NCBI RefSeq assembly: GCF_001650195.1
Contig: NZ_LXYR01000029.1
Coordinates: 1-63,397, forward strand
Source of the DNA: Phormidesmis priestleyi BC1401
Lineage (GTDB): Bacteria; Cyanobacteriota; Cyanobacteriia; Leptolyngbyales; Leptolyngbyaceae
Direction: 5' to 3'
DNA: 63,397 bases
Part shown: positions 1-9,988 of the stretch, piece after piece
Layout: every line of letters starts with the position of its first letter
Position numbering within the stretch: the stretch's first letter is position 1
Translations under genes and position numbers: made by a program
Notes under the pieces: generated by a model
Told to the model about the DNA's origin: nothing
Database searches by the model: none
The model's input: only the letters and a program-made list of their open reading frames with translations

Positions 1-317
1 GTCAACCGCCAGGGCATCCGGGCGAGCAAGCCGTTTCAAGAGGCGCAGTGCTACTTGAGCAACTTAACCCTCGATGCCCCTGAATTCCTAGAATTGATGG
101 CAAATTGAAAATGGGTTGCACTGGGTCAAAGATGTCACCTTACACGAAGATGATCCGCCTCGACGGGGTGGGTATGCCCCGATTAGTTGGGCGATCTTCA
201 ATTCGTTCCTGATTACCCTTGCCCGTCGTTTGGGTTGCCGTACTCTCCCAGATTGCATTCGTCATCTAGCCAATCAAGTCCATCAGGTTTTTCGCTGGCT
301 AACTTGAAACCACCCTG
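1..317 (+). pseudogene. ISAs1-family transposase, 3' remnant with the IS right end
   Basis: The left part reads YLSNL...APEFLEL and then hits a stop. From about position 98 the +1 frame continues as WQIENGLHWVKDVTLHEDD, the conserved ISAs1/H-repeat transposase C-terminal block, and ends at the TGA at 304-306. The expected residues between LEL and WQ (normally an RGH-type stretch) are missing, so a small out-of-frame deletion near 95-105 has broken the gene. The 5' part lies outside the window. The stop codon overlaps TTGAAACCACCCTG, whose reverse complement CAGGGTGGTTTCA looks like the terminal inverted repeat, placing the IS right end at about 317. Family call is from the motif; the exact IS is unknown. 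Confidence 0.8.
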
Positions 318-410
318 CTTCTCTGATGCAAACAAGGAGTATGGTGTTATTGTTATGCTCCTTGTTTTATGGCGATAATCCCCGACCTAGAGATCCCTAT
401 GTCAAAATAA

Positions 411-2105
<1,695 letters not shown>

Positions 2106-2116
2106 TGGGTTTAAAG

Positions 2117-2140
2117 CCCTTGAGCGATCGCCGCTCAAAC
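2117..2140. terminator. Hairpin between convergent genes
   Basis: TTGAGCG-ATCGC-CGCTCAA forms a perfect 7-bp stem between pyrG and the convergent glycosylase gene, just after a GGGTTTAAAGCCC palindrome. There is no T-run, so a terminator role is inferred from position only. The loop contains the HIP1 octamer, which may be the reason for the symmetry. Confidence 0.35.
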
Positions 2141-2749
2141 ATTCTCTAGACTGCGCCAGAGATACCAGGACGCGATCGTGCGATAGGGTTGCCAGACTTT
2201 TCCTAATTCCTCGATCGCGGCTTTGTTGGGAATATCTGAATATTGATAAGCTCGACGAATTCCCGTCCGAATGCCCAAGTCATCAACGGGCAACACATCC
2301 CACCGATGCAGCCGGAAGATCAGCATCATTTGCACGCTCCAGCGTCCGATGCCCTTCACTTGAGTCAGGGTTTGAATGATAGTTTCGTCGTCGATCGTCT
2401 CTAGGTCGGTCAGGGTAGGCAACCCATTGAGAACGTGGTTTGCTAAATCTCGCATATAGAGAACTTTAGACCGCGAAAGCCCGACTCCGCGCAGGTCTTC
2501 GTCTGCTGTGTCTAAAATTTCCTGAGCGGTTGGCATCCCCAAATAGAGTGTGAGAAAGCGACGATGAATGGCGCTGGCTGCTTTGGTTGAGAGTTGCTGT
2601 GAGATGATCGATCGGGACAGCGAATACAATAAGTCTCCAGGATGCTGCGTCTGATCTAACGTACATTCACCGACTCGATCGATGACCGCCGCCAAAATCG
2701 GGTCAGATTGTTTGAGGGCAGAGACAGCGATCGAGTAATCCAATTTCAT
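2135..2749 (-). CDS. HhH-GPD DNA glycosylase (3-methyladenine type, AlkA-like)
   Basis: Base-excision repair glycosylase removing alkylated purines. The protein has the helix-hairpin-helix signature VKGIGRWSVQMML around residues 130-145, followed about 15 residues later by PVDDLG, which carries the expected catalytic aspartate. It lacks the N-terminal extra domain of E. coli AlkA, as in compact AlkA2-like enzymes. A longer in-frame start exists at 2764. I prefer the ATG at 2749 because it overlaps the stop of the upstream gene as ATGA, a typical translational-coupling arrangement, and gives MKLDYSIAV. Why it is coupled to a secreted-type glycosidase is unclear. Confidence 0.85.
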   Translation of the reverse strand: MKLDYSIAVSALKQSDPILAAVIDRVGECTLDQTQHPGDLLYSLSRSIISQQLSTKAASAIHRRFLTLYLGMPTAQEILDTADEDLRGVGLSRSKVLYMRDLANHVLNGLPTLTDLETIDDETIIQTLTQVKGIGRWSVQMMLIFRLHRWDVLPVDDLGIRTGIRRAYQYSDIPNKAAIEELGKVWQPYRTIASWYLWRSLENV

Positions 2750-3630
2750 CGAGCTTTGACCCAAAAAACTGACTTTACAGGTCGCTGAATGGGGTTTCCA
2801 GTCTTGTCTAGTTTGCCATAAATCGTTTTGCCTTGATAATAGAGTGCCGAAGAACTGCCCCCATCGAGATTCATTGCCGTTTCAACGCCCAGGCCTTTCA
2901 TCAACTCTGCTAACTCTGATAGTGACGCTCCAGAGTTGGCGACATCAGGAGTTTGAGCCACCACTACCCAGATGATGGTGCCGTTATGGGTTAGTCCGAT
3001 CGCGGTTCTCGCGTTGGGCTGGTCGCTGCCTAGTGCGTCGCGTCCCTTGGTTCGATCAACAAATCCTTCTGTTTGATCCGTCCTGTCTGGCAATAAACGA
3101 GGACCGCCTCCCAAAGCACTCAGCGATCGACATCCTGCCGGAATCGGATCTTGATGTTGACGAATCCGATAGGCGATCGTGTCTCCACATTGATACGATC
3201 GGAACTCACTGCGGTTCAAAATCTTGTCTAAATAAGGCGACAAAGTGGGATTTTGCATCAAGCGATCGTTCTGGCGAGGGTCTGCGATCACTTGCTCGTT
3301 GAGAACCACAAAAGACGTGGACTGGTGATTTTCTGGATCAAAAAATCCGCCATTGATAGCAGCGATCGCGCCGTCTCGTTTTGCAAAATCTTCTAGCGGT
3401 TCGGTGCTGGCTGATAGGGCAGGAGTTACCCGAAATTGTCCTGCCGGAATCGATACAATATGGGCGGTTCCGTGAGATAGTTTGCGAGATTTGTAGCTGA
3501 TGACTGGCTTAGATTTAGTGATTGCTGATGAGCGATCGGCGAAGGCGGAATACCAAAAAGCGTGGGAACTGGAGACCAACAGCGATCCCAAGCCAATGAA
3601 TCCTAAAATAATTCGCCAAGGTTTTGCCAT
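2746..3630 (-). CDS. Phosphodiester glycosidase family protein (NAGPA domain), membrane-anchored
   Basis: 294 residues with an N-terminal hydrophobic segment (about 7-27), so probably exported or anchored facing the periplasm. The rest is one NAGPA domain, the family of the human mannose-6-phosphate uncovering enzyme: AAINGGFFD near residue 92, ALGGGPRLL near 170, and the C-terminal NLDGGSSSALYY with the conserved Asp-Gly-Gly. In bacteria these are thought to act on sugar phosphodiesters of the envelope, but substrates are mostly unknown. Its stop overlaps the start of the DNA glycosylase by 4 bp. A second copy of this domain is fused to a deacetylase at 18 kb. Confidence 0.85.
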   Translation of the reverse strand: MAKPWRIILGFIGLGSLLVSSSHAFWYSAFADRSSAITKSKPVISYKSRKLSHGTAHIVSIPAGQFRVTPALSASTEPLEDFAKRDGAIAAINGGFFDPENHQSTSFVVLNEQVIADPRQNDRLMQNPTLSPYLDKILNRSEFRSYQCGDTIAYRIRQHQDPIPAGCRSLSALGGGPRLLPDRTDQTEGFVDRTKGRDALGSDQPNARTAIGLTHNGTIIWVVVAQTPDVANSGASLSELAELMKGLGVETAMNLDGGSSSALYYQGKTIYGKLDKTGNPIQRPVKSVFWVKAR

Positions 3631-3710
3631 TTTGCAAGTCTAGTGCAAAAGGCGGAAATGGGTTGTCCCGATTTTGTGTTTGAATATGAGAGATGGTTGG
3701 TCGGGGCACG

Positions 3711-3752
3711 ATCGGCGAGACGTTCCACCGGAACGTCTCTACAGGATTGTTA
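3711..3752. repeat. Small palindromic intergenic repeat (GAGACGTTCC hairpin)
   Basis: GAGACGTTCC-ACC-GGAACGTCTC is a perfect 10-bp stem with a 3-nt loop followed by TACAGG. It lies between two minus-strand genes and has no T-run. A hairpin ending in the similar string CGTCCCTACAG occurs near 51335. It looks like a short REP-type repeat that may also limit readthrough from the glycosyltransferase gene. Confidence 0.5.
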
Positions 3753-3814
3753 AATCTATTATTTGTTGCAAGGGTGATTGCGATCGCGATCGTTATTTGC
3801 ACAGACTCTGACAT

Positions 3815-4957
3815 CTATAGATGCTTTTTTTGAGCGATGTCTATGTATAGCTGATCAAACCACTGATTTGCTTTTTCAGCATCGTGCAAGGCTTTCATGT
3901 GAGTCAATGCACCTTCACTCAATTGCTCATAAATCAAGGATGAGTTGGCATGATTGAAAAATTCTTGTAACTTGACTAATGCTTGATCTGCCAAGTTATT
4001 AAATGTGCTATCTAACACCTGCCAATATTCATCAGTTTGGCGCATAGAGCCGTGCATCCACTTTTTCCACTGCCTAGATTCATCCAATTCTAAATACAGA
4101 AGATAGCCATTGTCACTCGGATGAATAAGTTCTGGTAGTGCACAGACGTTAGTTGTTATGGCAGGTGTCCCTACCGAAAACCCTTCTATAACACTGTATC
4201 CATAGGTGTCGTGTAAGGTTGCCATTAGTTGAAAGTGGCTTTCTGCTAATAACTCTAGAACTTTAGAATTAGGAATTTGTTGATGAAAAACAACGTTGGG
4301 AAGATTGAGTAGTTCTAAATCTGGCTGATAGTTTGAGGGATCTAAATGATCTGTTGGGCTATCAAAACTGAGTTTAGAAATAATGTGAACTACGATCGGA
4401 AGCTTTAATTCATTTGCTTTTTTAGCTAATCTTAGGGCGACAATTCCTCCTTTACGAGCAAATTGATTGCCAACAAAAATCAGATTTAAGGGTTCTCCAT
4501 TTCTATAACGTTTGGCTCGATCTGCCCGAATTTGAAAGTTAGGATGAACAATGTCCAGTTTTTTTAGTAACTTTTTTTGTAGGCGATGATTCTTCAGTGC
4601 TTGAACTAGCTTAAGCTTGGCGTAATCTGAAATCGCAATCAATTTCACACAGTTGTCAGCCGCTAACCTTTGAGTTAGTAACGGTGTCAACCAGCTTTCT
4701 CGATCGTAAGGTAATGCCTGTTCAAAGGTGATCAACCAAGGCTGACGAGTTAAAGGAATTTGATTAAAACAATGAATCACTTGATGCGAGTTAAAAGTCG
4801 GTTGCCACGCAGCTAAATCACCAGAGCGAGGTAAGATATTTCGCAAAGGATATCTGCCGAAAGGAAATGCTTTTAAGCGCAAAAAAGTATGCTGAGATTG
4901 ACGGGGAAGATTGGGATAAGTCAGGTGTACATTTCCAGCAATTAAAACCGTTGCCAT
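3815..4957 (-). CDS. GT4-like glycosyltransferase
   Basis: 380 residues with a GT-B arrangement. The C-terminal half opens with the GNQFARKGG strand-loop near residue 160, and the donor-site block YSVIEGFSVGTPAI near 245 is the usual E-x7-E region of family 4 transferases. The N-terminal half is divergent and I do not recognise an acceptor specificity. The gene stands alone, away from the exopolysaccharide cluster at 39-50 kb, and is AT-richer than its neighbours, which could mean acquisition. Probable role: adding a sugar to a surface glycan or lipid. Confidence 0.75.
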   Translation of the reverse strand: MATVLIAGNVHLTYPNLPRQSQHTFLRLKAFPFGRYPLRNILPRSGDLAAWQPTFNSHQVIHCFNQIPLTRQPWLITFEQALPYDRESWLTPLLTQRLAADNCVKLIAISDYAKLKLVQALKNHRLQKKLLKKLDIVHPNFQIRADRAKRYRNGEPLNLIFVGNQFARKGGIVALRLAKKANELKLPIVVHIISKLSFDSPTDHLDPSNYQPDLELLNLPNVVFHQQIPNSKVLELLAESHFQLMATLHDTYGYSVIEGFSVGTPAITTNVCALPELIHPSDNGYLLYLELDESRQWKKWMHGSMRQTDEYWQVLDSTFNNLADQALVKLQEFFNHANSSLIYEQLSEGALTHMKALHDAEKANQWFDQLYIDIAQKKHL

Positions 4958-5122
4958 TGTTGAACAAGTCCTAAATAGCTAGTTTATTGTTGACCGAAAC
5001 TACAAATAAGCTCTCTGTGGAAACTCGGAGATTCTGCTGATAGGTTCAACAGGTTTATTGTCCAAATCTTTGAGAGGAAATTTCGGACTTACTGCCCCAA
5101 TCCTACACCTGTCACCTGATTG

Positions 5123-5968
5123 CTAGACTGCCATCAATTCATTTTCGACGATCGACACATTCCCATAAAGATGAGTCAAGATATCGCACCCCTGTCGAGT
5201 TAGCTTCAAATAGCGAATGCCGTCGCGAATATAGGGATAGACCACCTTGCGGTAAAAACTAGGATAGCCCGATCGCAGGTCTCTCGGATGGTGATAACCC
5301 AACGCCTGACTGGTTCCAGTTTCTTCCAACTCATAAAACAGATCAGGCAATTTCTCTAAATAATATGGGTCACTCAACTGCCCAATCAAATCAGCCGCTC
5401 TTACCAAACCTGGATAATTTGCCGTGTCTCGGCAAAGCGGCTCATCAGGAAACGGGAAGCGAGTCAGCTCAATGTTGAGCTTGATTGCCTCCACATCAAC
5501 TAATGGATGACCACCTAAGTGGTCTTCAATAAACTGCTTACCCCGATCGACGTGATAAGGTGCAAGGCTCGCATCGGTGGAATTTAGAGGCAGAAAGACA
5601 GTTTCATCTCCGATTCCGGTGGCATAGCGACAGCGATCGTCAACCTGATCGTGCTGACAAATCCCGCGCACATAGCCAATGTCATGACACACGAGCGCCA
5701 AAATCGTCTGCACCCAGTCTTGACACGAAATCATTCCCTCAAGGAGATACTTTCCGCGCAACATCTCTTGCCCGGTTGTCGTCACTAAAATCGTGTGCTC
5801 AAGATTGTGATAGGGCATATCACTCAGCGCGATCGCGTTCAGCGCCAAGGTTGCGGTTTGACCGATTAAATCGAGATAGCCCGGTTGACAGTCATCATAA
5901 ATGTGCTGACAGACCGCTTGCAGATGCTCAACACAATATCGAATTTTTGCAGATTGAGAATGAATCAT
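5123..5968 (-). CDS. HD-domain metal-dependent phosphohydrolase
   Basis: 281 residues. Metal-binding residues of an HD domain are visible: His in YHNLEHT near 56-60, the HD pair in LVCHDIGY near 94, and further His/Asp downstream (HDQ, DLIGQLSDP). Length and the LEHT...CHDIGY pattern resemble a cyanobacterial HD family known from structural genomics (Npun_R2479-like), whose substrate is not established. No sensor or GGDEF domain is fused, so I cannot say whether it acts on nucleotides or cyclic dinucleotides. Upstream lie about 370 bp with no recognisable gene. Confidence 0.75.
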   Translation of the reverse strand: MIHSQSAKIRYCVEHLQAVCQHIYDDCQPGYLDLIGQTATLALNAIALSDMPYHNLEHTILVTTTGQEMLRGKYLLEGMISCQDWVQTILALVCHDIGYVRGICQHDQVDDRCRYATGIGDETVFLPLNSTDASLAPYHVDRGKQFIEDHLGGHPLVDVEAIKLNIELTRFPFPDEPLCRDTANYPGLVRAADLIGQLSDPYYLEKLPDLFYELEETGTSQALGYHHPRDLRSGYPSFYRKVVYPYIRDGIRYLKLTRQGCDILTHLYGNVSIVENELMAV

Positions 5969-6340
5969 GATCTACGGCTCTTCACTAACTTGCTTGAATG
6001 GAGCGTTTTCAGACAACAGAAATACGAGGGAGCGAGGTTAGCTCACGTTGCCTCCGATCGAGAAGTGCCGTAGGATGCGACTTATCAAACAGAGACAAGG
6101 TGATTTATCAGGTTTGCTAGGCGTTGTAAATCAATTCAAGAATCAAAGGCATTACACCATCGACTAGGTACAAATACGACTTATGTCTACCTCAAGTTAG
6201 TCTCAAAATATGCAGAACTTGTGGAGTGATGCATATTAGGCGCATTAAATTGATGCAAAAATTACATCTATCTACAGGCAGATTTCTCTTGGCATCTAGC
6301 GTAGTCAAAAGCCGCTTGTCCCAGGTCAGGTAAACAAGAC
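5969..6340. other. Intergenic region without a recognised gene
   Basis: About 370 bp between two minus-strand genes. I see no coding pattern, hairpin with T-run or known RNA. It should contain the promoter of the HD protein gene, but no convincing -35/-10 pair can be singled out. Confidence 0.5.
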
Positions 6341-7933
6341 TCAATCGCTGCCTTCTGCCTTTGCCTGCTCAAGCGCCTGGGTTGCCGATCGATACAACGC
6401 TTGCAGGTCAGCACCGTCTTGGGGATATCCTGCAATACCCGCGCTAAACGCTACTTCAAACGAGTGAGAGCTTGCAGAAATCAGGGCTTGCTCGTGGAGA
6501 ACTTTTAATACGTCAGTCATCCGTTTGGTGGCGATCGAGTGAGACGTGTTTCCCATACCGATCACAAACGTTTCATCTCCCCAATAGTCAATCACATCAG
6601 TTGCCCGAAATCGAGTCCGCAGGAGTTCTCCACAGTGATGAATGACTTGATTCTTGATCTGAGAATGCTGGTGATCGAGTGTCTGCTGAGGAGACTCTAA
6701 ATTCAGAATGGCGAGAGAGAACGATCGGGCTTCTTGCTTGGCTAACGCTAAAGACTCATCCAAGTCTTGAAGCGACTGAGCACGATTTGCCACACAAAGT
6801 TCTGCAAAATTGCGAACGATCGAACTGGCGGCAGCATTTGAAAAAGACGGCTGCGCGTCAAGAACATCATCATCAGCTAACAGTTCGGGGGGCTGCTTTG
6901 CGTTCAGGATCTGCACTTCTTGTCTGAGTGCCTGCACGAGTTGGCAAAAGGTGTGAATCTGACTAGGCTGCACGTCTGACGTAAGTAGCGTTTCAATTTT
7001 TTGCGCCAACCGTGAGCCTTGTTCTGAGCCAAACATACCCAGTGACCCAGAGAGCTTGTGAGCATTTTGCTCGGCAGACAATCGCAGCACTGGACCCAGT
7101 TGGTTATTTTGCAAGGCAAGGCTAGCTTGCTCGATCGCGATGGCACGCTGATTGAGTTGGTCGCGAATATCTCGCCAAATCTCATCCACTTCGGCTTCAA
7201 CTTGGGCAGCAGAAGATTTGGGAAGCCCCTTGCGGTCTGCGGTTTGCGGTTTGAGTCTTTCAGCTTTTCGGAGACGATAGCCGATTCCATAAACGGTCTC
7301 GATCGGATCTCCAGCTACTCCAGCCGTTTTGAGTTTGTGTCGCAACCCCTTAACATGAGAGCGAATGGTTTCTTCGGCGGGGGGAGTTTCGAGTGACCAG
7401 AGATGATCGATTAAAGCACTCGAACTATAGACGCGCTGAGGGTTGCGAAGGAGCAGTTCAAGCAGGCTATATTCTTTGGGCGTGAGGCGGAGTTGCTGCG
7501 ATTCACAGGTGACTTCACAGGTGCTAGGGTCGAGATTCAAGTTTCCCCACGTCAGCAGAGGCGGTAGTGTAGATCCTCCCCGACGCAGTAAGGCGCGGAT
7601 GCGGGCTAATAGCTCTTGCAGATCAAACGGTTTAACCACATAGTCATCTGCCCCTGCGTCTAACCCTTGCACCTTTTTGGTGGTGGTGTCTTGAGCCGTC
7701 AACAATAGGATCAGCGTTTGGTTGCCCTGCGATCGCAAGCGCTGACAAAAACTAATCCCGTCGAGGTGAGGAAGCAAAACATCGAGCAAAATCAAATCGT
7801 AGCTAAACGATTCTGCGAGTCCCCATCCTTTTAAACCATCAATGGTATGGTCTACTACATAATGCTGGTCGTTTAGGGCTTCGATTAGGGGAGTTGCAAT
7901 GAGCCGATCGTCTTCGACTAAAAGAATCCGCAT
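6341..7933 (-). CDS. Multidomain response regulator: REC - winged helix - Hpt - degenerate GGDEF
   Basis: 530 residues with four modules in one chain. The receiver (1-120) has Asp8/Asp9, phospho-acceptor Asp51 and Lys101. An OmpR-type winged helix follows (about 125-222, VYGIGYRLR at its end). An Hpt domain (about 245-345) carries the phospho-histidine His292 in AHKLSGSLGMFG. The last 140 residues resemble a GGDEF domain, but the signature reads WGDET (451-455), with the first glycine lost, so cyclase activity is doubtful. A chain that can accept phosphate on both Asp51 and His292 suggests a branch point in a phosphorelay. No cognate kinase is adjacent. Confidence 0.88.
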   Translation of the reverse strand: MRILLVEDDRLIATPLIEALNDQHYVVDHTIDGLKGWGLAESFSYDLILLDVLLPHLDGISFCQRLRSQGNQTLILLLTAQDTTTKKVQGLDAGADDYVVKPFDLQELLARIRALLRRGGSTLPPLLTWGNLNLDPSTCEVTCESQQLRLTPKEYSLLELLLRNPQRVYSSSALIDHLWSLETPPAEETIRSHVKGLRHKLKTAGVAGDPIETVYGIGYRLRKAERLKPQTADRKGLPKSSAAQVEAEVDEIWRDIRDQLNQRAIAIEQASLALQNNQLGPVLRLSAEQNAHKLSGSLGMFGSEQGSRLAQKIETLLTSDVQPSQIHTFCQLVQALRQEVQILNAKQPPELLADDDVLDAQPSFSNAAASSIVRNFAELCVANRAQSLQDLDESLALAKQEARSFSLAILNLESPQQTLDHQHSQIKNQVIHHCGELLRTRFRATDVIDYWGDETFVIGMGNTSHSIATKRMTDVLKVLHEQALISASSHSFEVAFSAGIAGYPQDGADLQALYRSATQALEQAKAEGSD

Positions 7934-8071
7934 AGCGTGAATGATTCTGTAGGAAGATTACTGAGATGAATGTCTCTAAAAAACAGCTCAACGGGAACAC
8001 TAACCACCAGTGTAGGGGAAATTACTGAGTAAGTAAATCTTATCGTGAGAGAATGTCATTCTTATCCCCGC

Positions 8072-9418
8072 TCAAATCAGCAGCCGCGCTAAACTGGGCA
8101 AGGCTTCTCCGTAGGTCGGGTGAATGTGAACTGCTTGCTCTAACAGTTGCCAAGTTGCTCCCGCCTCCATGAGATCGAGGAACACATGGACAATTTCAGC
8201 CGCTTCATAGCCGACGAGCGTTGCGCCCAAGATTTTGTCGGTGTCTTGGTCAATCACCAGTTGATAAAATCCTAAGTCGTGTCCCCACTCGATCGCGCGT
8301 GCAATCTGAGACATCGGCAATTTTACAGATCGAGCGTTGATGCCTGCTTGCTGTGCTTTCTCAAGCGTCATGCCGACTCGCCCGATTTGAGGCTCGGTAT
8401 AAGCTGCATAGCCGAGAACTCGATCGTGGCGGGTGCGTTCTCCGCCCGACAAAATCGCTTTTAAGCGGCGATAGTCTTCCCATGAGACATGGGTAAAGGC
8501 AGGCTGGTTTGCCGCATCTCCGATCGCGTAGACTCCCTCACAGGCAGTATGAAAGTGGTCATCAATTTTGACGTAGCCGCGATCGTCTAGCTCGACTCCG
8601 GTTGCCGCCGTGTTGAGGGCTTGAGTGTTGGGTTTGCGTCCGGTCGCGACTAACAAGGCTTCTGCTTCGAGGCGATCGCCATTACTCAACGTCAGGGTGA
8701 ATAAGTCGTTTGCATACTCCACGTTCTCGACCGTGACCTTGAAATGAAGCTGCACTCCGTCTTGTTCCAATGCTGTGACCAGTACCTCACTGACTTCAGA
8801 TTCCTCACGATCGAGCACCCGATCGCCCCGCACAATAATCTGAGTCTGACTGCCTAACCGTGCGATTCCCTGTCCCAGTTCTAAGCCGATGTATCCACCG
8901 CCGATCACGAGCAAACGCGGGGGCAAGGTTTGCAAATCAAAGAAGTTGCGGTTCGTAAGATAGGGTGTGTTTGCCAACCCAGGAATGTCGGGAATCAAAG
9001 CAGAGGTGCCCGTGTTGATGACGACGATCGGAGCTTGCACCTCTAAATCGTCTCCTGCCACCGATCGGGGTGCGATAAACGAGGCTTCTGCACAGACGAT
9101 TCTTACACCCGCCGATTCCAATCGGGTTCTAACCCCTTGATGAAAGCTATCTCGAATACTGCGAACTCGCTGCATCACTGCCGGAAAGTCAACCGTGACT
9201 TGAGCATGAATTCCTAGCTTTTCTGCCTGCCGTGCCCGACCTGCTGCGTGAGCCGCCGCTAAAAATGCTTTTGAGGGAGTGCAACCATAGTTAATGCAGC
9301 TTCCTCCCAAAGCATCGCGTTCAAAGAGCACCACGTTACGTCCTTCTTTTGCAAAATCACTGGCAAGCGGAATTCCACCCTGACCACTGCCGATCACAAT
9401 CAAGTCTGCGGTTTCCAT
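8072..9418 (-). CDS. FAD/NAD(P)-dependent disulfide oxidoreductase (mercuric-reductase/lipoamide-dehydrogenase fold)
   Basis: 448 residues. FAD site GSGQGG at residues 12-17, redox-active disulfide in GGSCINYGCTPSK (Cys-x4-Cys), NAD(P)-binding GGGYIGLELG near 173, second FAD motif YAIGDA near 302, and the C-terminal His of the active site in HPTYGEALP. It lacks both the N-terminal HMA domain and the C-terminal vicinal cysteines of true MerA, so the common label mercuric reductase is probably wrong. Dihydrolipoamide-like or general disulfide reduction is more likely; substrate unknown. The ester-cyclase-like gene lies 49 bp upstream on the same strand, so the two may share a transcript. Confidence 0.85.
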   Translation of the reverse strand: METADLIVIGSGQGGIPLASDFAKEGRNVVLFERDALGGSCINYGCTPSKAFLAAAHAAGRARQAEKLGIHAQVTVDFPAVMQRVRSIRDSFHQGVRTRLESAGVRIVCAEASFIAPRSVAGDDLEVQAPIVVINTGTSALIPDIPGLANTPYLTNRNFFDLQTLPPRLLVIGGGYIGLELGQGIARLGSQTQIIVRGDRVLDREESEVSEVLVTALEQDGVQLHFKVTVENVEYANDLFTLTLSNGDRLEAEALLVATGRKPNTQALNTAATGVELDDRGYVKIDDHFHTACEGVYAIGDAANQPAFTHVSWEDYRRLKAILSGGERTRHDRVLGYAAYTEPQIGRVGMTLEKAQQAGINARSVKLPMSQIARAIEWGHDLGFYQLVIDQDTDKILGATLVGYEAAEIVHVFLDLMEAGATWQLLEQAVHIHPTYGEALPSLARLLI

Positions 9419-9466
9419 TGGGCACGCTCTCCTAATCGAATTTGGGATTTTAGACTTGACTCTTTG

Positions 9467-9883
9467 CTAGGCTGAAATCGCGCCTAGCTCTTGCAGCAAC
9501 GGCATCCAGTTAACGGCATTGCGAGTTTCTAGAATCTGTCCGTTGGCAACGCGATAAATACTGATGCCTGTTAGTGATAGTGACTTGTTAGTTGGAGAAA
9601 CGCCTTCAAATGTGCCTGTATGAGTCAGAGTCCCTGTCCAGCGAGCGACGACTTGATCTCCGATCGCAACTAAATCGTCGATCGTGAAGTGACCATTGGT
9701 AAATGCGGCACCCATCCCACGCATATCTTCCCGCACTCCTTCGCGCCCCCGTCCTGGCGGAGTATGACCGTAATCCAGATAGTCGGAAGCGATGATTTCG
9801 TCAATGACTTCTTCACGTCCCTGATTGAACACCTCTTCATAAAAGCGGCGCACGACTGCTTTATTATCTTCTTCGACTGGCAT
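9467..9883 (-). CDS. SnoaL-like ester cyclase/polyketide cyclase family protein
   Basis: 138 residues, a single SnoaL/NTF2-like alpha-plus-beta barrel: NKAVVRRFYEEVFNQG at the start, DYLDYGHTPPGRGREG, then VVARWTGTLTHTGTF and a final strand region ISIYRVANGQILETRN. Many members are annotated ester cyclase without known reactions. Start at ATG 9883 gives a normal family length. Probably co-transcribed with the downstream oxidoreductase. Function not established. Confidence 0.8.
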   Translation of the reverse strand: MPVEEDNKAVVRRFYEEVFNQGREEVIDEIIASDYLDYGHTPPGRGREGVREDMRGMGAAFTNGHFTIDDLVAIGDQVVARWTGTLTHTGTFEGVSPTNKSLSLTGISIYRVANGQILETRNAVNWMPLLQELGAISA

Positions 9884-9988
9884 TATTTAATTTTCTCCAT
9901 GATAGAAAAGTAGATTTTGGTTCTCCGTTTTAGATTGTATGCAGATTAAAATGGCGGCTCATCTTTCTGAAGGAGTGAGTTTGAGAAA

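Noticed and set aside
5560-5970. A 136-codon plus-strand frame opposite the HD protein gene.
   Set aside because: Antisense shadow of a clear coding gene, composition rich in Arg/Ser with no family resemblance.
8072-9418. Annotation as mercuric reductase.
   Set aside because: No HMA domain and no C-terminal cysteine pair, and no mer regulator or transporter nearby.
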